From contig NC_090619.1 of assembly GCF_004359215.1 (NCBI RefSeq), forward strand, positions 5,177,736 through 5,241,735: a DNA stretch of 64,000 bases, read 5' to 3'. Both the position numbers and the translations under genes were made by a program. The first letter of the stretch is position 1; each line of letters opens with the position of its first letter. Below the pieces are notes generated by a model. That model made no database searches. It saw nothing but the letters and a program-made list of their open reading frames with translations, and was not told the DNA's origin. Shown piece by piece: positions 15,413-26,752 of the stretch. The stretch is from Bremia lactucae. Taxonomy: Eukaryota; Oomycota; Peronosporomycetes; Peronosporales; Peronosporaceae.

Positions 15413-15826
15413 TGTAACGGGGCACTGCCGACTTGTACTGCTTCAGCACAAGTGGTGCTCACGTCACTTCACGTACACTAGTGCGTGCAGAGGAAGACTC
15501 TATAAAAAATACTTGCTTTAAAGAGGGTACACTAAAAACTGTATTAGGATAATTAAGTTCTTCTTGTATTTCTACTTAATACTAACTTAATTATATACTA
15601 ATACAAAACATGTACTAAGAGTCTTATCTGTCTTTATCTTTGCGCGCGTCCAGCGCTGACTGGACCGCGGCGAAAGTAGATATAATGGTCTATATCTACC
15701 AATGGATAAGCTTTTAGAATATTACCATGTAAAGTAATATTCTCCAGAATATTATTTACCTTTTAGATAATATGTTAATTAACAACATTTAAGTGTTGAT
15801 TTCATGTAACGATACACCCCGTTACA
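15413..15826 (-). repeat. Family A solo LTR with 5-bp target duplication
   Basis: The sequence starts TGTAACGGGGCACTGCC and ends ATACACCCCGTTACA, which is the family A LTR in reverse orientation (414 bp). It is flanked by perfect CTCAT repeats at 15408-15412 and 15827-15831. No internal element sequence adjoins it. This is the standard product of LTR-LTR recombination after a full insertion. Confidence 0.92.
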
Positions 15827-15831
15827 CTCAT

Positions 15832-16286
15832 CGTGTCGATGGAAACCGCCAATGTCGTCTCACTCCAGCGCAATAGTTTGAGCAACAAGTCCAAGCGCCT
15901 TCATGTCGTTCAGCACCCACGCTTCGTTTTTTTCGTTTCAGACTTGACTACCTTCACGTGCACCAGCAGTCCATTCTTCGTTAGCGTCATTCGCATAACG
16001 TACTCATAGCTATTTGGCGAACACACAATTTAACAGATATACGCGAGGGGGAACAGTATATTAAGAAGTTAAGTCCTGGTCATCTAACGGCATCGAATCC
16101 ATATAATTGCATGACGACGCCGATAGAACGCCCCTGCAACATTCAACAGATGTGTAACAAATCTAATACAGCTGCTTAATGTCCCATACAAGATCCCGAT
16201 GACTATAGCAGTAAAAAGCTGCAATCCTCCGAATGGTTCATCTTCAGTGGAGGCTTTGTCGGCCCCACAAGGAGCAGCGCATTGCA
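15832..16286. other. Intergenic spacer, no gene seen
   Basis: There are no open frames with recognisable similarity. It separates the solo LTR from the tRNA gene. Confidence 0.4.
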
Positions 16287-16358
16287 AGGTCCTACCGGGA
16301 TTTGAATCCGGATTGCTGGATTCAGAGCCCAGAGTGCTAACCGTTACACCATAAGTCC
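16287..16358 (-). tRNA. tRNA-Gln (anticodon CTG), possibly degenerate
   Basis: The minus strand folds as a 72-nt tRNA with D arm GTGT...GCAC, anticodon stem CTGGG/TCCAG around loop CTCTGAA (anticodon CTG, codon CAG), and T loop TTCAAAT. B-box GGATTCAAATCC and A-box TGGTGTAACGG are present. The acceptor GGACTTA/TAGGACC has an A-A mismatch at pair 3 and one T-G wobble, and the T stem has an A-C mismatch at its loop end. It may therefore be a weakened copy or pseudogene of the usual GGTCCTA-type tRNA-Gln. Confidence 0.7.
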
Positions 16359-16876
16359 AATTGACTAGTCGAATGCTGTGCGTTTGCGAATATGCACGTG
16401 ATTAGGGGCGGTGGAATAGTCAGCCTAAGTGCAACTCAAAGTGAATTGTCACGCGATGAAATTCGTGAGAGTTCATTTGAAATTTAAAAATGACGACACG
16501 CATGCGAAGCACACCTCAACAGGTTAAAAGCTCGATTAATGTGCGAGATGCAGTCAACACGAGAAGAGTTATAAAATGACCTTGTTTTCAAAAACTGCTT
16601 TAATTATACGCCTCAATCGAATCAGAGTTTAAAGTCCTTTCATTTGATCAACCGCTGAATGGCATTGTGCAGATAGCGTGGAATGACAGCCAATAAAAGT
16701 TTAGACTCCAAGTAAATAGCATCGATGAATGATAGAAATGTTGTCTTTTGCTCCTTTTTTTGGTGTCTAAAACAAGTCAATCTTCTCACACGTTTCAGAA
16801 ATATGTAATTCAATCTAATCCCTTTTCAGAAAATTGTAATTGTTCGGATCATATTCCCCGCCGTTGTTCAGTGGTC
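16359..16876. other. Upstream region of the CBP80 gene
   Basis: No separate gene is seen. The open frame of the next gene extends upstream to ATG 16748, but that extension looks like 5' UTR rather than protein. No clear initiator motif was found. Confidence 0.4.
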
Positions 16877-19641
16877 ATGTACGGTCCAAGCCACAAACGT
16901 TCACTTGATGACAACGACCGTGACGGTGGTAATTACAAGCGCTCGCGTCTTGATGATCGTTATGGAGGTGGTAACCGACGCAATGATCGCCGTGGAGAAG
17001 GCGATGGCGAGTTTAGCAATGAAAGCGACCGTGCACGCGCTTGGCGTCTTGCTAAGAAAGCTATTGTCGAGCTTGGGGACGGCGCAGAGCACGATCAATT
17101 GACGCATACTAGCGAGTTACTGCTGCGCGAATTGGAACAGGACGAACAAGGTGTAAAACTAAGTCATTTAGCTTGTGTCGTCCTGCGTGGAGCGTCGCGT
17201 TTGGCCCACAAAACAGCGCTTTACGCCACGCTCATCGGACTCGTAAATGCCCGTAAACCTGCATTTGGACGGGAAATTGTCGCTAATGCTTTAAAATTAT
17301 TGCAAAAAGATGTCAATTTCTTTAGTCTCGAGAAAATTGAGGAAGCAGAGGATACGCCGGATACCGATGTGTATCGTCAGAGTGGCGACGTGAATGCTAT
17401 AGCTACACGTGTGCGACTTACAGTGAGGTTACTAGTAGAGTTAGTAGCTGCAAAAGTATGCAATGACGAAGATGTGCTGGTGATGCTTGATTCGATTCAA
17501 GGACTGTGTACACCCGACAATTGGGACGTTGATGACGAGACGCATGTCTTTCTTCGAGCGAAAGAAGACACTGCTGCGTGGAAGGATTTCTTTGCTTTGG
17601 TCGTGCTGGATGCGTTGCTACATAGTGGCAAAGCGCTTGTTGCATCTGAAAATCTATTTGATAGTTTGTTAAGTCGATGCCGAGAGTACGTGTCGAATCG
17701 AAAAGAAGCGAGTCATTTACGTGGCGAAAGCGTCCATTCATCGTCGTGGTGTACGAGACGTTTACAGTTGACTTTGCTCTGGGGTCCTGAAAAAGAAGAC
17801 GACGACATGTCGGTACTGTGTGCGTCAAGTGACGCGTTGTCGCTACTGTATGACGCGTTGCATGCGATTCGCAATGGAGACGACAAAGCGTGGATAGTGC
17901 CAGGGATGAGGCACCCTCAAGAGAGCTTTGCTTTGGAGTTCGAACATGCTACACCACATGCACTAACGTTGTCACTTTCAATTGACGTGACAAAGGTTGG
18001 TACCCGATTGTTGTTGATAAGATGAAGTATAGACATGCTGATTGTCGTGTCTTCTGTTAGCTTGACTCGCACAAGATGCCGTCGTATCCTTCGTGGTTTC
18101 GGATACTGTCGGAAGAATCCGGTATTGCTGGGGCAGCGATTGCAAAGCTGCCACTGGCTTCGTATGTTCTCGTGCGTAGCCACTTTCGTGATGCATTCGA
18201 GACTTTTTACCCAAAACCAGCAATTGCAGCAAAGTCACTGCTGGGTCTGTGCCGAGCCTCAAACGCTCGTTTTGTATCGACACAAGCTGAAGGCGAACCA
18301 CCTGTGAAGAGTGAATATTTGCTTGTTGAGACGCTATTGGTCGCGGCGTTAGAAGATGATGCGAAGGCCAAGCTGGCGTACTATTGCTCGGTACTCTACC
18401 ATCTCGTCAAGACAGACGCTCGCGTTGTGTCGCCAGCATTGGCGGTTGTAGTCGAGCTATTGTTTCGTGAGGTGCCAACCATGCGTGCAGCTGCCAGCAG
18501 GTCTTTTGTGCTGCTCTTGAGCCATTTCCTTTCGAATTTTGACTTCAAGTGGCGATGGGCAGCGTGGTCGTATGTGCTAGAAGCTAGCGAAGACGACCCC
18601 CAGCGTCTATTTGTCAGTGCGGTGATTGAACGCTGTGTGCGTCTCTCGTATCTCCAGCACATGCAGAGTGCATTACCTGCTGAATTCCACGTGCTTTTGC
18701 CTCCTGCTCCCAAGCCTCGCATCCGCTTGAAGTCTATGAAAGAGAACGATACTATTGACAATGACTCGAGTCCTGTGTCGGAGTTTTACGAGTCTGTTAC
18801 GACGAAGTTAAAGGGACACCCTCCAGCACTTGCTCTGCGGTCGTGGTTAAATGAAGTGCTTCCTCGTCTTGAGTTTTCGCGTGCCGAAGCCGTCGAAGTA
18901 GTATGGACTTGTATTCTCGAAGCTGGCGCAGCCACGTTCACACATATGCGATTGCTACTGGAGAAGTATGGCAAACGCAATGAGCTCTTTGGAAATGAGG
19001 ATCAGTCGACTCATGAGAAAGAATCCGATGAACTTGTTGTGGTCAAGACTGTGGCTTCGGTCTGGCTCAAGTCGCCGCAACATATTGGATTGATTCTGAA
19101 TGCGATGCTACGTCAAGGTCTCTTGTGTCCATCTACAATCGTAACGTGGGTCTTTACGCCGGATGCCGTACAGCAGTACAGTTGGCCGTACGTGTGGGAG
19201 ATTTTAAATGACACGCTCTTGTTTGTACAAGACGGTCTTCAAACGAAGACGCAGCAATTGAATAAAGCTTTAAAACCGCGTATATCGGATGGCCGGGATA
19301 ATGAGGACATGCCGGACGTTGCGGCGCTTGAGGATGCTTCCAAGCGACTGCAAGAGGAATTACGACAGTTGCTCGTGCTGTTATTCCGTGGTTTTAATCG
19401 TGTCATGATTCAGCATAAAGCCGAATGCGACTTGGAAGGTGCTAACCCGCATGATAATTGGTTTTGTAGTGTGCTTGCTCAAATGCAAGCCGTGGGGCAC
19501 CGATTTCGCGTGATAATGGAAGATGCTCTGGATGAGCTCCAACTCGATGTTTTTAGCTCGAATGCTTCAGCTGATTCAGACGCGACGAGAATCTTTCAAC
19601 TTGTACGCAACACGTACCGGAGCGCGGAAACCGAGGCGTAA
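16877..19641 (+). CDS. NCBP1: Nuclear cap-binding protein subunit 1 (CBP80/NCBP1)
   Basis: CDS 16877-17995 joined to 18061-19641, with a 65-nt GT-AG intron in phase 0; 899 residues (metazoan CBP80 is about 790). The N-terminus (MYGPSHKRSLDDNDR, then YKRSR) is the short basic nuclear-localisation tail expected of CBP80, which is why I prefer ATG 16877 to the in-frame ATG at 16748. Three helical MIF4G-type repeats follow. The most diagnostic stretch is LLLSHFLSNFDFKWRW.AWSYVL in exon 2, matching the conserved second-domain signature. CBP80 is the scaffold partner of CBP20 in the nuclear cap-binding complex, acting in pre-mRNA splicing, 3' processing and export. It is convergent with the NASP gene, with only 97 bp between the stops. 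Confidence 0.88.
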
Positions 19642-19738
19642 TACGAAAAAGATAACGAAAAAAAATGGCTTCGACGGATTAGTACGAAATTGTGCTCAAA
19701 TTGATGTGGTTTAGTGCCATGAATGTGTCTGCGTATGT

Positions 19739-20872
19739 TCATTTGTCGTTTGTCGCTGTTGCAGTCTCTTTATCTGGCGTTGATGCTCGTTTTTGTTTCT
19801 TGACGACTGGAACGACGTTCACGGCTGTATTCGCAGCAATCAAGTCGGTTTGATTGAAACCGCGTGTCGAGACGGACTGCTCTTCCTTGGTTTTTAATTC
19901 AGCGATCGTTTCATTAATGGTGTCAACCTTTTCTTTTAACTCGAGGTAGATTTCCATGTACTCCAATAGCGTCTTTGTATCCTTTTCGATCGGACCTTTG
20001 TCGTCCGTTATCTCAATGCATTGTAAGAACTCGCTTTTCATCGTCTCGGGATGTTTTCCGTCGTACAAGAGCGTCAACTCGGCTGTTTTTCTCTTTCGTT
20101 TTCCTTGACACTCGACGTCTTCATCTACTGAATACATCGGGACGTTCTTGACAAATTCCTGCAACTTGTCGTTGCATTTCTTGGCGAGGCGATGAATGTT
20201 TTCGGCCATCACCCGTCCAGCCATGACATAGTGTGAAAGCTCTTCATAGGGTGTCACGTTCTTGTCTTTATCCTCTGTTGAGTCTCGGTAGATGCATGCA
20301 ATTGCTAATTGACAGTACAAATCTGCCAATTGCGTCGTATCTTCGGCCTTTGTGGCCTTTAGCAGCTTCCGCCGTAGCAATAACGCCTTCTCAAAGTCTG
20401 ATTTGGCTTGTTCAAATTGATCGCTTTCAAGTCCTAAGTCACCAAGACGCGTGTACACTCGAACGAGTTGTGCCTCGACAGCCAAGTCTCCAGGGTAGCG
20501 CGAGTAGATGACACGTGCGAGTTCCATGACTTCCCACGCCGCCTCGAGGTCGTCTGCTGTCTCCCTAGCATCTTTTTCAACATCACCTTCATCACTTGTC
20601 TCGTTTCTTTCAACAGCGCCACCGAAAAGGCTCGCTGTCGCCTCCGTCAGACTCAAAAGTGCATGGCCATACTCGTAATATACGGGGGCCACAGCCAGTG
20701 TCTCGCCTTTTCCCTCCACGTCGCACATGACACGCAGTAGATCTGCAAAGATCACCACAGCCTCCTCCAGCCGCTTTTCCTTTAGTAGCAAAACGCCGCG
20801 GAGATAGCGAGGATCGGTCAGCGTCTTCTCCAACTCCTGTGCGGTTTCGGTGGTCGACATTTCCAAGGACAT
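19739..20872 (-). CDS. NASP: NASP/Sim3/Hif1-family histone chaperone (SHNi-TPR)
   Basis: A single-exon frame of 377 residues. A first TPR-like helical pair is at about 20-75 (RYLRGVLLLKEKRLEEAVVI). A second repeat is interrupted by an acidic loop (ERNETSDEGDVEKD), as in NASP TPR2. The SHNi-TPR region is at about 105-170 (AAWEVMELARVIYSRYPGD ... YTRLGDLGLESDQFEQA). Basic clusters KRKRKT (about 257) and KKQKR near the C-terminus are likely nuclear signals. NASP proteins bind H3-H4 and maintain the soluble histone pool, so a nuclear role is inferred. It lies tail to tail with the CBP80 gene and 117 bp from the R-SNARE gene on the same strand. ATG codons at positions 1 and 5 could both serve as the start. 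Confidence 0.85.
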   Translation of the reverse strand: MSLEMSTTETAQELEKTLTDPRYLRGVLLLKEKRLEEAVVIFADLLRVMCDVEGKGETLAVAPVYYEYGHALLSLTEATASLFGGAVERNETSDEGDVEKDARETADDLEAAWEVMELARVIYSRYPGDLAVEAQLVRVYTRLGDLGLESDQFEQAKSDFEKALLLRRKLLKATKAEDTTQLADLYCQLAIACIYRDSTEDKDKNVTPYEELSHYVMAGRVMAENIHRLAKKCNDKLQEFVKNVPMYSVDEDVECQGKRKRKTAELTLLYDGKHPETMKSEFLQCIEITDDKGPIEKDTKTLLEYMEIYLELKEKVDTINETIAELKTKEEQSVSTRGFNQTDLIAANTAVNVVPVVKKQKRASTPDKETATATNDK

Positions 20873-20989
20873 TTTTCCGTGTTCAAAATGCGCAATTGAG
20901 TGTTGAACCTATGTAAACGCATATGAAGAGCAAACTATGTAGACGCATATGAAAAAGATTCTTTATCAAGGTTTTGTCGCTATGGAGCT

Positions 20990-21837
20990 TTAATCAACTC
21001 GAAGGAATCGTGATGGGCTCTTGGAGGTCGAGTTCTGTTTAAACACGCCTAATGCAGTGAGCAGAATAAGGAGAACGAGGACGACACAGACGCCAATGAG
21101 AATGTTGAATTTGACGTTGTTCCACCACAATTTCCGGCGCAACTTGCGGCCAGTATTGCGAAAGACCTTGGCCTGTTCGTTCAAATCGTTGGTCTTTTGC
21201 TCCACGACTTCCATCTTTTCCGTGTTTGAGAGGACCACCTGAATACTATTGTGCATGACTGTCTTGACGACATCCACCTGATTCATAACATCCGACAGTT
21301 TGTCTACCTTGGTACGGTCATCATACTCAGCGGCAATAGCAGCGAAAATCTTTGCACAGTCCTTTTTTAATCCATTCTGCGGCACATCGACAAAGTTAGT
21401 TGCATGCATTCGACAGACCATGGTAATACACTATGAAGCCGCACCTCGGGACAACTGAGCGCTTTTGACCGAAATTTTGATACGATCTCCGTCTGCACGG
21501 CCGAAATCAATTGAAAAGCCAATCGAATCGGATAGTTGTCGGCTGTAATGGCGGCAATTACGAGCTTATCGTTGTTCATAGTGAAGTGAAACTTATTCTT
21601 GTCACAATCGAGAGAGTGACGGACGTTAGGAGTCACCTGCGCTTGCCACGTTGGTGCGCGAAGCACCTTATCTAGCATCGCTCGAAATGAATTTATCTCG
21701 ACTTCCGCACCACGGATTGGCTTGCCATTTGACGTGTGTAGGTAACTCGCTATAATGACTTTATCCGTCGCACGCGCAATGGCTAGAAATTTAATATTGT
21801 CGCGTGTCAGGGACGTAGCCACTGCAGTTGGAGTCAT
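20990..21837 (-). CDS. Longin-domain R-SNARE (VAMP7-like) with a non-canonical zero layer
   Basis: Exons 21837-21445 and 21376-20990 are separated by a 68-nt GT-AG intron in phase 0. They give 259 residues: longin domain (about 12-125, from FLAIARATDKVIIASY), SNARE motif (about 154-213) and one C-terminal membrane span (about 221-243, ILIGVCVVLVLLILLTALGV) with a short lumenal tail. This is the normal VAMP7-type layout for fusion at endosomes, vacuole or plasma membrane. Aligned with VAMP7-type helices, the position of the zero-layer Arg is Asn (about 182, within VVLSNTEKMEVV). I chose ATG 21837 because the longin fold starts soon after it; an in-frame ATG at 21918 would add 27 residues. Paralog identity within the longin R-SNAREs is not certain. 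Confidence 0.85.
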
Positions 21838-21918
21838 TAGGGCGGTATGGCTTCCTCTGTGTAGTGTCTCTATGTAGTTGACGCACGAGCAAATGCGATA
21901 AAGATCAATTCCGACCAC

Positions 21919-22241
21919 TGCAACTGAACTTGCCGATCAGGACAAGTGCCAATTCCGAAGAAAAAGCGGCAAACGACGGACCTTTCTCATGCAAAATTTT
22001 AAGAAAATGGCTACAAAAATCTAGCAATTAAAGAAAATGTATGCAATAGCGGAGGTGGGTACAAAGGTCTTTATTTTGTAGCCAAGACTTATTTAGTTTA
22101 ATTGTGCTGTCAAATGCTGGAGCTGATATGAAAAAAGTGTGTGAATAAATCGTCAAGAAGATGGATACAATAGCGCGGGAAATGAAGTGGTCATTAATAG
22201 CTCAACAAGGTAGCCAATTCATTTGACCACGATTCTTTTTT
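21919..22241. other. Intergenic spacer between the R-SNARE and AKR-like genes
   Basis: AT-rich sequence holding the 5' side of the R-SNARE gene and the 3' side of the AKR-like gene. No further feature is seen. Confidence 0.4.
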
Positions 22242-23789
22242 TCACTTTTTAACGTGGAGGTAAGGCTGCGCTAGAATCGAGATCTGCTGGAGCTGGCGAG
22301 AAGAAAATGTATGGGTAAATGGCAACGAGGATGTAGTTGGTAGCTGTTCCTCGAGTAAAGTAATATCAATGCCGGAACTAAGCGCTGCCATCACAGCTAC
22401 TTCTTCAATCGACATCTTGTCCGACGGCAAAAGTCCTTCGACTTCTTTCCAAGCATTCATGATGTCAGCCGCACGATCACCATCTATTAGCTATAACAAT
22501 CTAATTAGTCCGACGATTCTCCACCATGGGCAAGCTCATAAAACAAATTTTACCTCGACTGATCCGGTGAAGCACTTGAGCAATTGATTCATCGCCATTG
22601 AATACGCAAATCCCAATTTCTTTGTTTCTTCGTATTTGCTGAATGCTTTCACAGTTGCGTCTAAACGAGGATAAATTTGTGTTTCACGAACGTATTTCCA
22701 AACCTGAAGGTTGTCAAATTGACGGTGTTGATTGGCTAAAATGTGCGCCCAGGCTACGTCTTCCTCTGGCGGAAGATCCAATTGTTTCAACTCGGAACGA
22801 ATTTGCTCTCGGTACTTCTTTTCAATGGCAATGGCAAGATTAAAAGCCGACTTCAAGAGCCCCGCGATATCCTCGCCTTTTAAACTGGTGCACGTTGCGA
22901 AATGAAAGGGGTTGCCATTTGACAACAGTGCCTCCAATGGTCGGTCTCCAATGAGCAACATTTCACGCTCTTTTTGAAATTTAACCACTGCCTCGGGTAG
23001 CAAAAAGATGCCACTATTTGCATACTGTGGCAATTGCAACGACGCAAATTGTACCCATTTCTTGGACAATGGAGTGAAAGTTTTTTCCACCAATTCGGTC
23101 AATAAAAGCTGTGCCGAGTCCATACTTGGCAACGAAAAGCCATAACTCTGTATTTGTCCATCCTGGCATAGCGATTCGAGGACATCGCATGTCGTTTGTA
23201 ACTTTTCCATTAATTCACCGTGATTTTTGGATACACGAGCTAAATATTCAGGAATCTGACACACGACGTGGTCGAGCGTCTCAACATTTAACTCCTCCAT
23301 TGCCATTTGCACGCCTAATTTGACGTATTCGTTTGTAAGCCTTTCATCTGTTTCTGGATCGGTTGGATGCAAAACGTTGCTGCCAAGTAAAGTGGACACG
23401 ATGATGCACTCCCGGGGGATATCGAGGTCCTTTAAAGCCTCATTTAATACTAAAGCCTCCACATACGATTGCTTTTCGGTAGATTTCTTTGCCAATGCTG
23501 GGTTAATTGCCGCTTGGATAAAATTACTTTGATAGGATGATAGTAGGTTCTTGCAGGTGTCGACACGGGGCATATCTCTGGTCCACAGATCGGGGCTGCC
23601 GATCGCTCGTGGGGCAATGCTGATCCACTGCGCGTCGTTCACGCGAAGCTTTGGAACTTTGCTTGAATGATAAGGAGATCGATTCACAAAGTCTTCGGTT
23701 GCAGGACTGGTGGCGCGGCCACTGTGCAGATGAGCTCTGCGCAGCGGCGCGAGGCGTGCATGGTGGCGAGACTTGAAAGCCACACTCAT
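22242..23789 (-). CDS. Aldo-keto-reductase-like protein, probably mitochondrial
   Basis: Exons 23789-22554 and 22490-22242 with a 63-nt GT-AG intron give 494 residues. The N-terminus (MSVAFKSRHHARLAPLRRAH) is Arg/His rich without acids, like a mitochondrial presequence. The middle follows an AKR pattern: ALVLNEALKDLDIPRECIIVSTLLG, then a helix-strand LNVETLDHVVCQIPE, then LESLCQDGQIQSYGFSLPS, which matches the 'gene L.. G.I...G.S' segment of AKRs. The usual Asp-Tyr pair is not apparent before this, so activity is doubtful. The C-terminal 180 residues are helical and unassigned. The frame stays open upstream to 23870, but those codons come from the terminal repeat of the adjacent Mutator-like element, so I start at 23789. 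Confidence 0.65.
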
Positions 23790-23797
23790 TAATTTAA

Positions 23798-26752
23798 GGG
23801 AAAAGTACCAAAATACCCCTGACAAATGCAGAAAAGACGGAAATACCCTTATACTTTTATAAATGACCAAAATGCCCCTGGCTATAGCCTATATATATAT
23901 ATATAAACACGGAAAACCGTTGCGCACATCATAATCAACGAGTCTTCTCGTTCGAAAAAAGGACAATTATTTAATCTCCCGCTGTGTTTTTTTGAAGCAC
24001 AACGTCATACTGCCCTGCGAGCCGGAACGCGGCTACTACGCTCGCTGTAAAGACCGCGAAGGCAACTGGAAGGCCGTCCTTTCTGCTTCTACAACCCACG
24101 AGCTTATCAACGGTCTCCTTCTGAAGCAACTGGAAACCCCATTGGAACTAGACGGAATGCCAAACTACTCTTTCCAGATGCCTTTCAGTGGGAGCCATCT
24201 GGAGAGACAATGTAATGGTTGCTATTACCATCGTGGTGCTTGCGCAGAACCGGGAAGGTGAGCTCTATGCTGGGGTAACCTTCGCTCATTTTTAATTCTG
24301 TTTGTCAAACGTGATCTTGGCCATTGCACACGCCGACACTCCAAAAAATCCGAAATATACAAAATACCCAACAACCCATGGTGTAATCCTTAAATATGTT
24401 TACAAATTTGTGATCTATTAACGTCTCCGCATCTTTTGCACCCAGCCGCGTCCAGATCCGACCGTTCCTAATAAACGCGAAGCATACACTTTTTTCAAAC
24501 ATTGGCAATATTCCCAAAAGACACAAATGACCAAAATGCCCCAGGCTATATATCAGGCATCAAATACTGGCAAATCTCTTTTCCCAAAGCGTAGTAAGAT
24601 TCATATGCGCTCACGACAAGTAGAGCGATAATGCCCAGGTTGTTTGCATCTGCCGCAATGCACGGGACGCTTCTCCATGCCTTCCTCCTCTCTATGCATG
24701 CGCTTCTTCTTTGGGCGTCCCGATGGGCGTCGTGTACGCGGTGGGGATACACGTACTTTTTCCCCGTCCTCATCTAACACATCAGCCCAAATTCTTTCTT
24801 CGCCAACTGGGTGTACCGTTTCTGCGCACGTGCGCCGGTATGCAACTACCGTAAAGCATTCTTTTCCTTGCTGCCTCACATTCATTCGACACGATAGTAG
24901 CGCTGCTGCTGCATGGTGACAAGGAAATCCTGGTGATATAGATGTGCTATTGTTAATAGAACAAGTCATCAAGGATACGTTGCTTATTATATCTGAGCAA
25001 GCTCACCTTGTATCTACTACCGCTTGCACGAGCACTCATGTTGCCTAATATTGACAGTCAAATTCCGGTCCACTGATATCAACTCAAATTTATGACTACC
25101 GCATGTAGAACCCGGTAGTGCCTAGCGCGCTCGATGGCAGTGCCGACCTTTTTCTCAGCTGAAGGAACAAGTAGCGAAGGCCATTCAGATACCTTCCGTC
25201 GCCGCTCATCGAACCAGACCATCAACTGCTGGCGGATCCTTTTCTCAAAGTGTAAGAATATTCCAAAACGGTTAGAATCTGTAGTTCAAATCCATTCAAC
25301 AGACTTCATCAGCAACCTACCGCTGTATCATCATTTCGATTGGGAGCTCACGGGCTTCCAGAATCCAATTGTTAAGCGATTCCGCGATATTGGAGGTCAG
25401 ATGTCCAACTCTTTCTCACTCAAACGCGCTGTTGGCCCAAAGATTTTTGGATATGCCCGTAATCCACACTTAAGCTTCAATTGAAATTTCTTCAATCTCG
25501 CTCATCTTAGCGTCGAATTCCACGTCTGTTAATGCATAGGCGGCCTGCCACAAGAGCTTAACCAATGAGTCATTTTTGAACGCCTTCCGAAAGTTTTCAC
25601 TGAGGTGCCGCATGCAAAAGCCATGGTATGCATGAGGAAAGATTTCCTGAACTCCGTCGATCAGCCCTTTCTGACGATCGGAAAGGAAGGTCAGACGCTG
25701 CATAGTCGAAGCATTTGCTTCCAGAAGCGTTCGTAGCTCTGATGAAAACCAATGCCAGTTCTCGTCGTTTTCAGCGTCAACGATGGCCATTGCTAGCGGG
25801 AAGAGAGCGCCATTATCGTCCACAGCCGTCGCCGCTAGGAGCGTCCCCAAATACTTTGATCTAAGGTGCGTTCTATCAAGGCCCAGTAGTGGACGGTACC
25901 CAGAGCTAAATCCTGCAATCGACGCTTGGTAGGCAACAAAAAGGCGCCGAAAATCATGCTCGGGCCCAGTCGTGTTCACGGCCACAACGCTTCCTGTTGC
26001 GGCAGTCATTGCATCAGCAAAATATTGAGACTTTTTGGCAGGCGAATAAAGCGAACACCAGCCATCCACGGCCCTCACCTGGGTTTGTCAAGCAAATCTG
26101 CCTGCAATACGCCGAAAGATTTTCAGAAGCTTTTTCGTAGGAGCCATGAAAAGCTTCCATACTCCTTGCTTTTCCTCTCCAAGCTTGCTTGTATGAAATC
26201 GTGACCCCATGCTCGCGACGAACGTCTTGGATGATTTCCTTTGGTCTTTACTGGGGGTTGTCACGCAACCGGGCCTCGACATCGCTCGCAACCCAAGCCA
26301 CCCTGTTGATGGCCAAGGTGAGTCACACCTTGACAAGAGTGTTCGTCTCGCAGAGTCCTGATGGTGAACGTTGGTGCGTCGGCAAGTTTTGCAGCGTGCA
26401 ACCTCCAGGGGCAGCCTTCTTGCACGCAAGCCACTGTGAAGCGTCGTTTCTCACTCTTGATCACCGCGAGCTTGAACCGTTCAGCGATGGCAGTCGCCTT
26501 GACTGCCTCGCGGCAGCTTTTTCCATTTGCAAACTCTGTTCCAACGGTAAGCTGATGTTCCGCCATAATTGACGCGGAGAAGAAGTGAGGTAGAGGCGCG
26601 GCGGTGAGGTTAAGTGATGTGATTATGTTGTGCGCAACGGTTTCCGTATATATATATATAGGCTATAGCCAGGGGCATTTTGGTCATTTATAAAAGTACA
26701 GGGGTATTTACGTCTTTTCTGCATTTGCCAGGGGTATTTTGGTAGTTATCCC
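23798..26752 (-). mobile_element. Mutator-like (MULE) DNA transposon, 2955 bp
   Basis: Terminal inverted repeats of about 130 bp lie at 23798-23936 and 26621-26752, both reading TACCAAAATACCCCTG from GGGA inwards. The imperfect 9-bp target duplication is TTAATTTAA (23789-23797) and TTAATTTTT (26753-26761). The interior encodes a MULE transposase on the minus strand. A TIR-like piece (AAATGACCAAAATGCCCC) recurs internally at about 24525-24545. A plus-strand frame of 89 codons at 23992-24261 inside the left end is unassigned. Both ends are near-identical, suggesting recent movement, although the transposase is now broken. Confidence 0.85.
24601..26566 (-). pseudogene. MULE transposase (frameshifted)
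   Basis: The N-terminal MuDR-type domain is at 26566-26265 (FANGKSCREAVKATAIAERF). A linker with EIIQDVRREHGVTISYKQAW follows at about 26250-26180. The catalytic MULE domain is at about 26075-25475 (DRTHLRSKYLGTLLAAT, then DAENDENWHWFSSEL, then HAYHGFCMRHLSENFRK). SNIAESLNNWILEARELPIE follows in another frame at about 25405-25345. The C-terminus (24972-24601) has a SWIM-type GFPCHHAAAAL, an AT-hook-like RRPSGRPKKKR and a CCHC knuckle CGRCKQPGHYRSTC. At least two frameshifts and several stops interrupt it, so this copy cannot make a full transposase. Confidence 0.8.

Noticed and set aside
17418..17828. Minus-strand 136-codon frame inside the CBP80 gene
   Set aside because: Complement of a strongly supported coding exon; no similarity of its own.
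25134..25484. Plus-strand 116-codon frame in the MULE
   Set aside because: It is the complement of the MULE transposase C-terminal segment (SNIAESLNNW), which has the recognisable coding sense.
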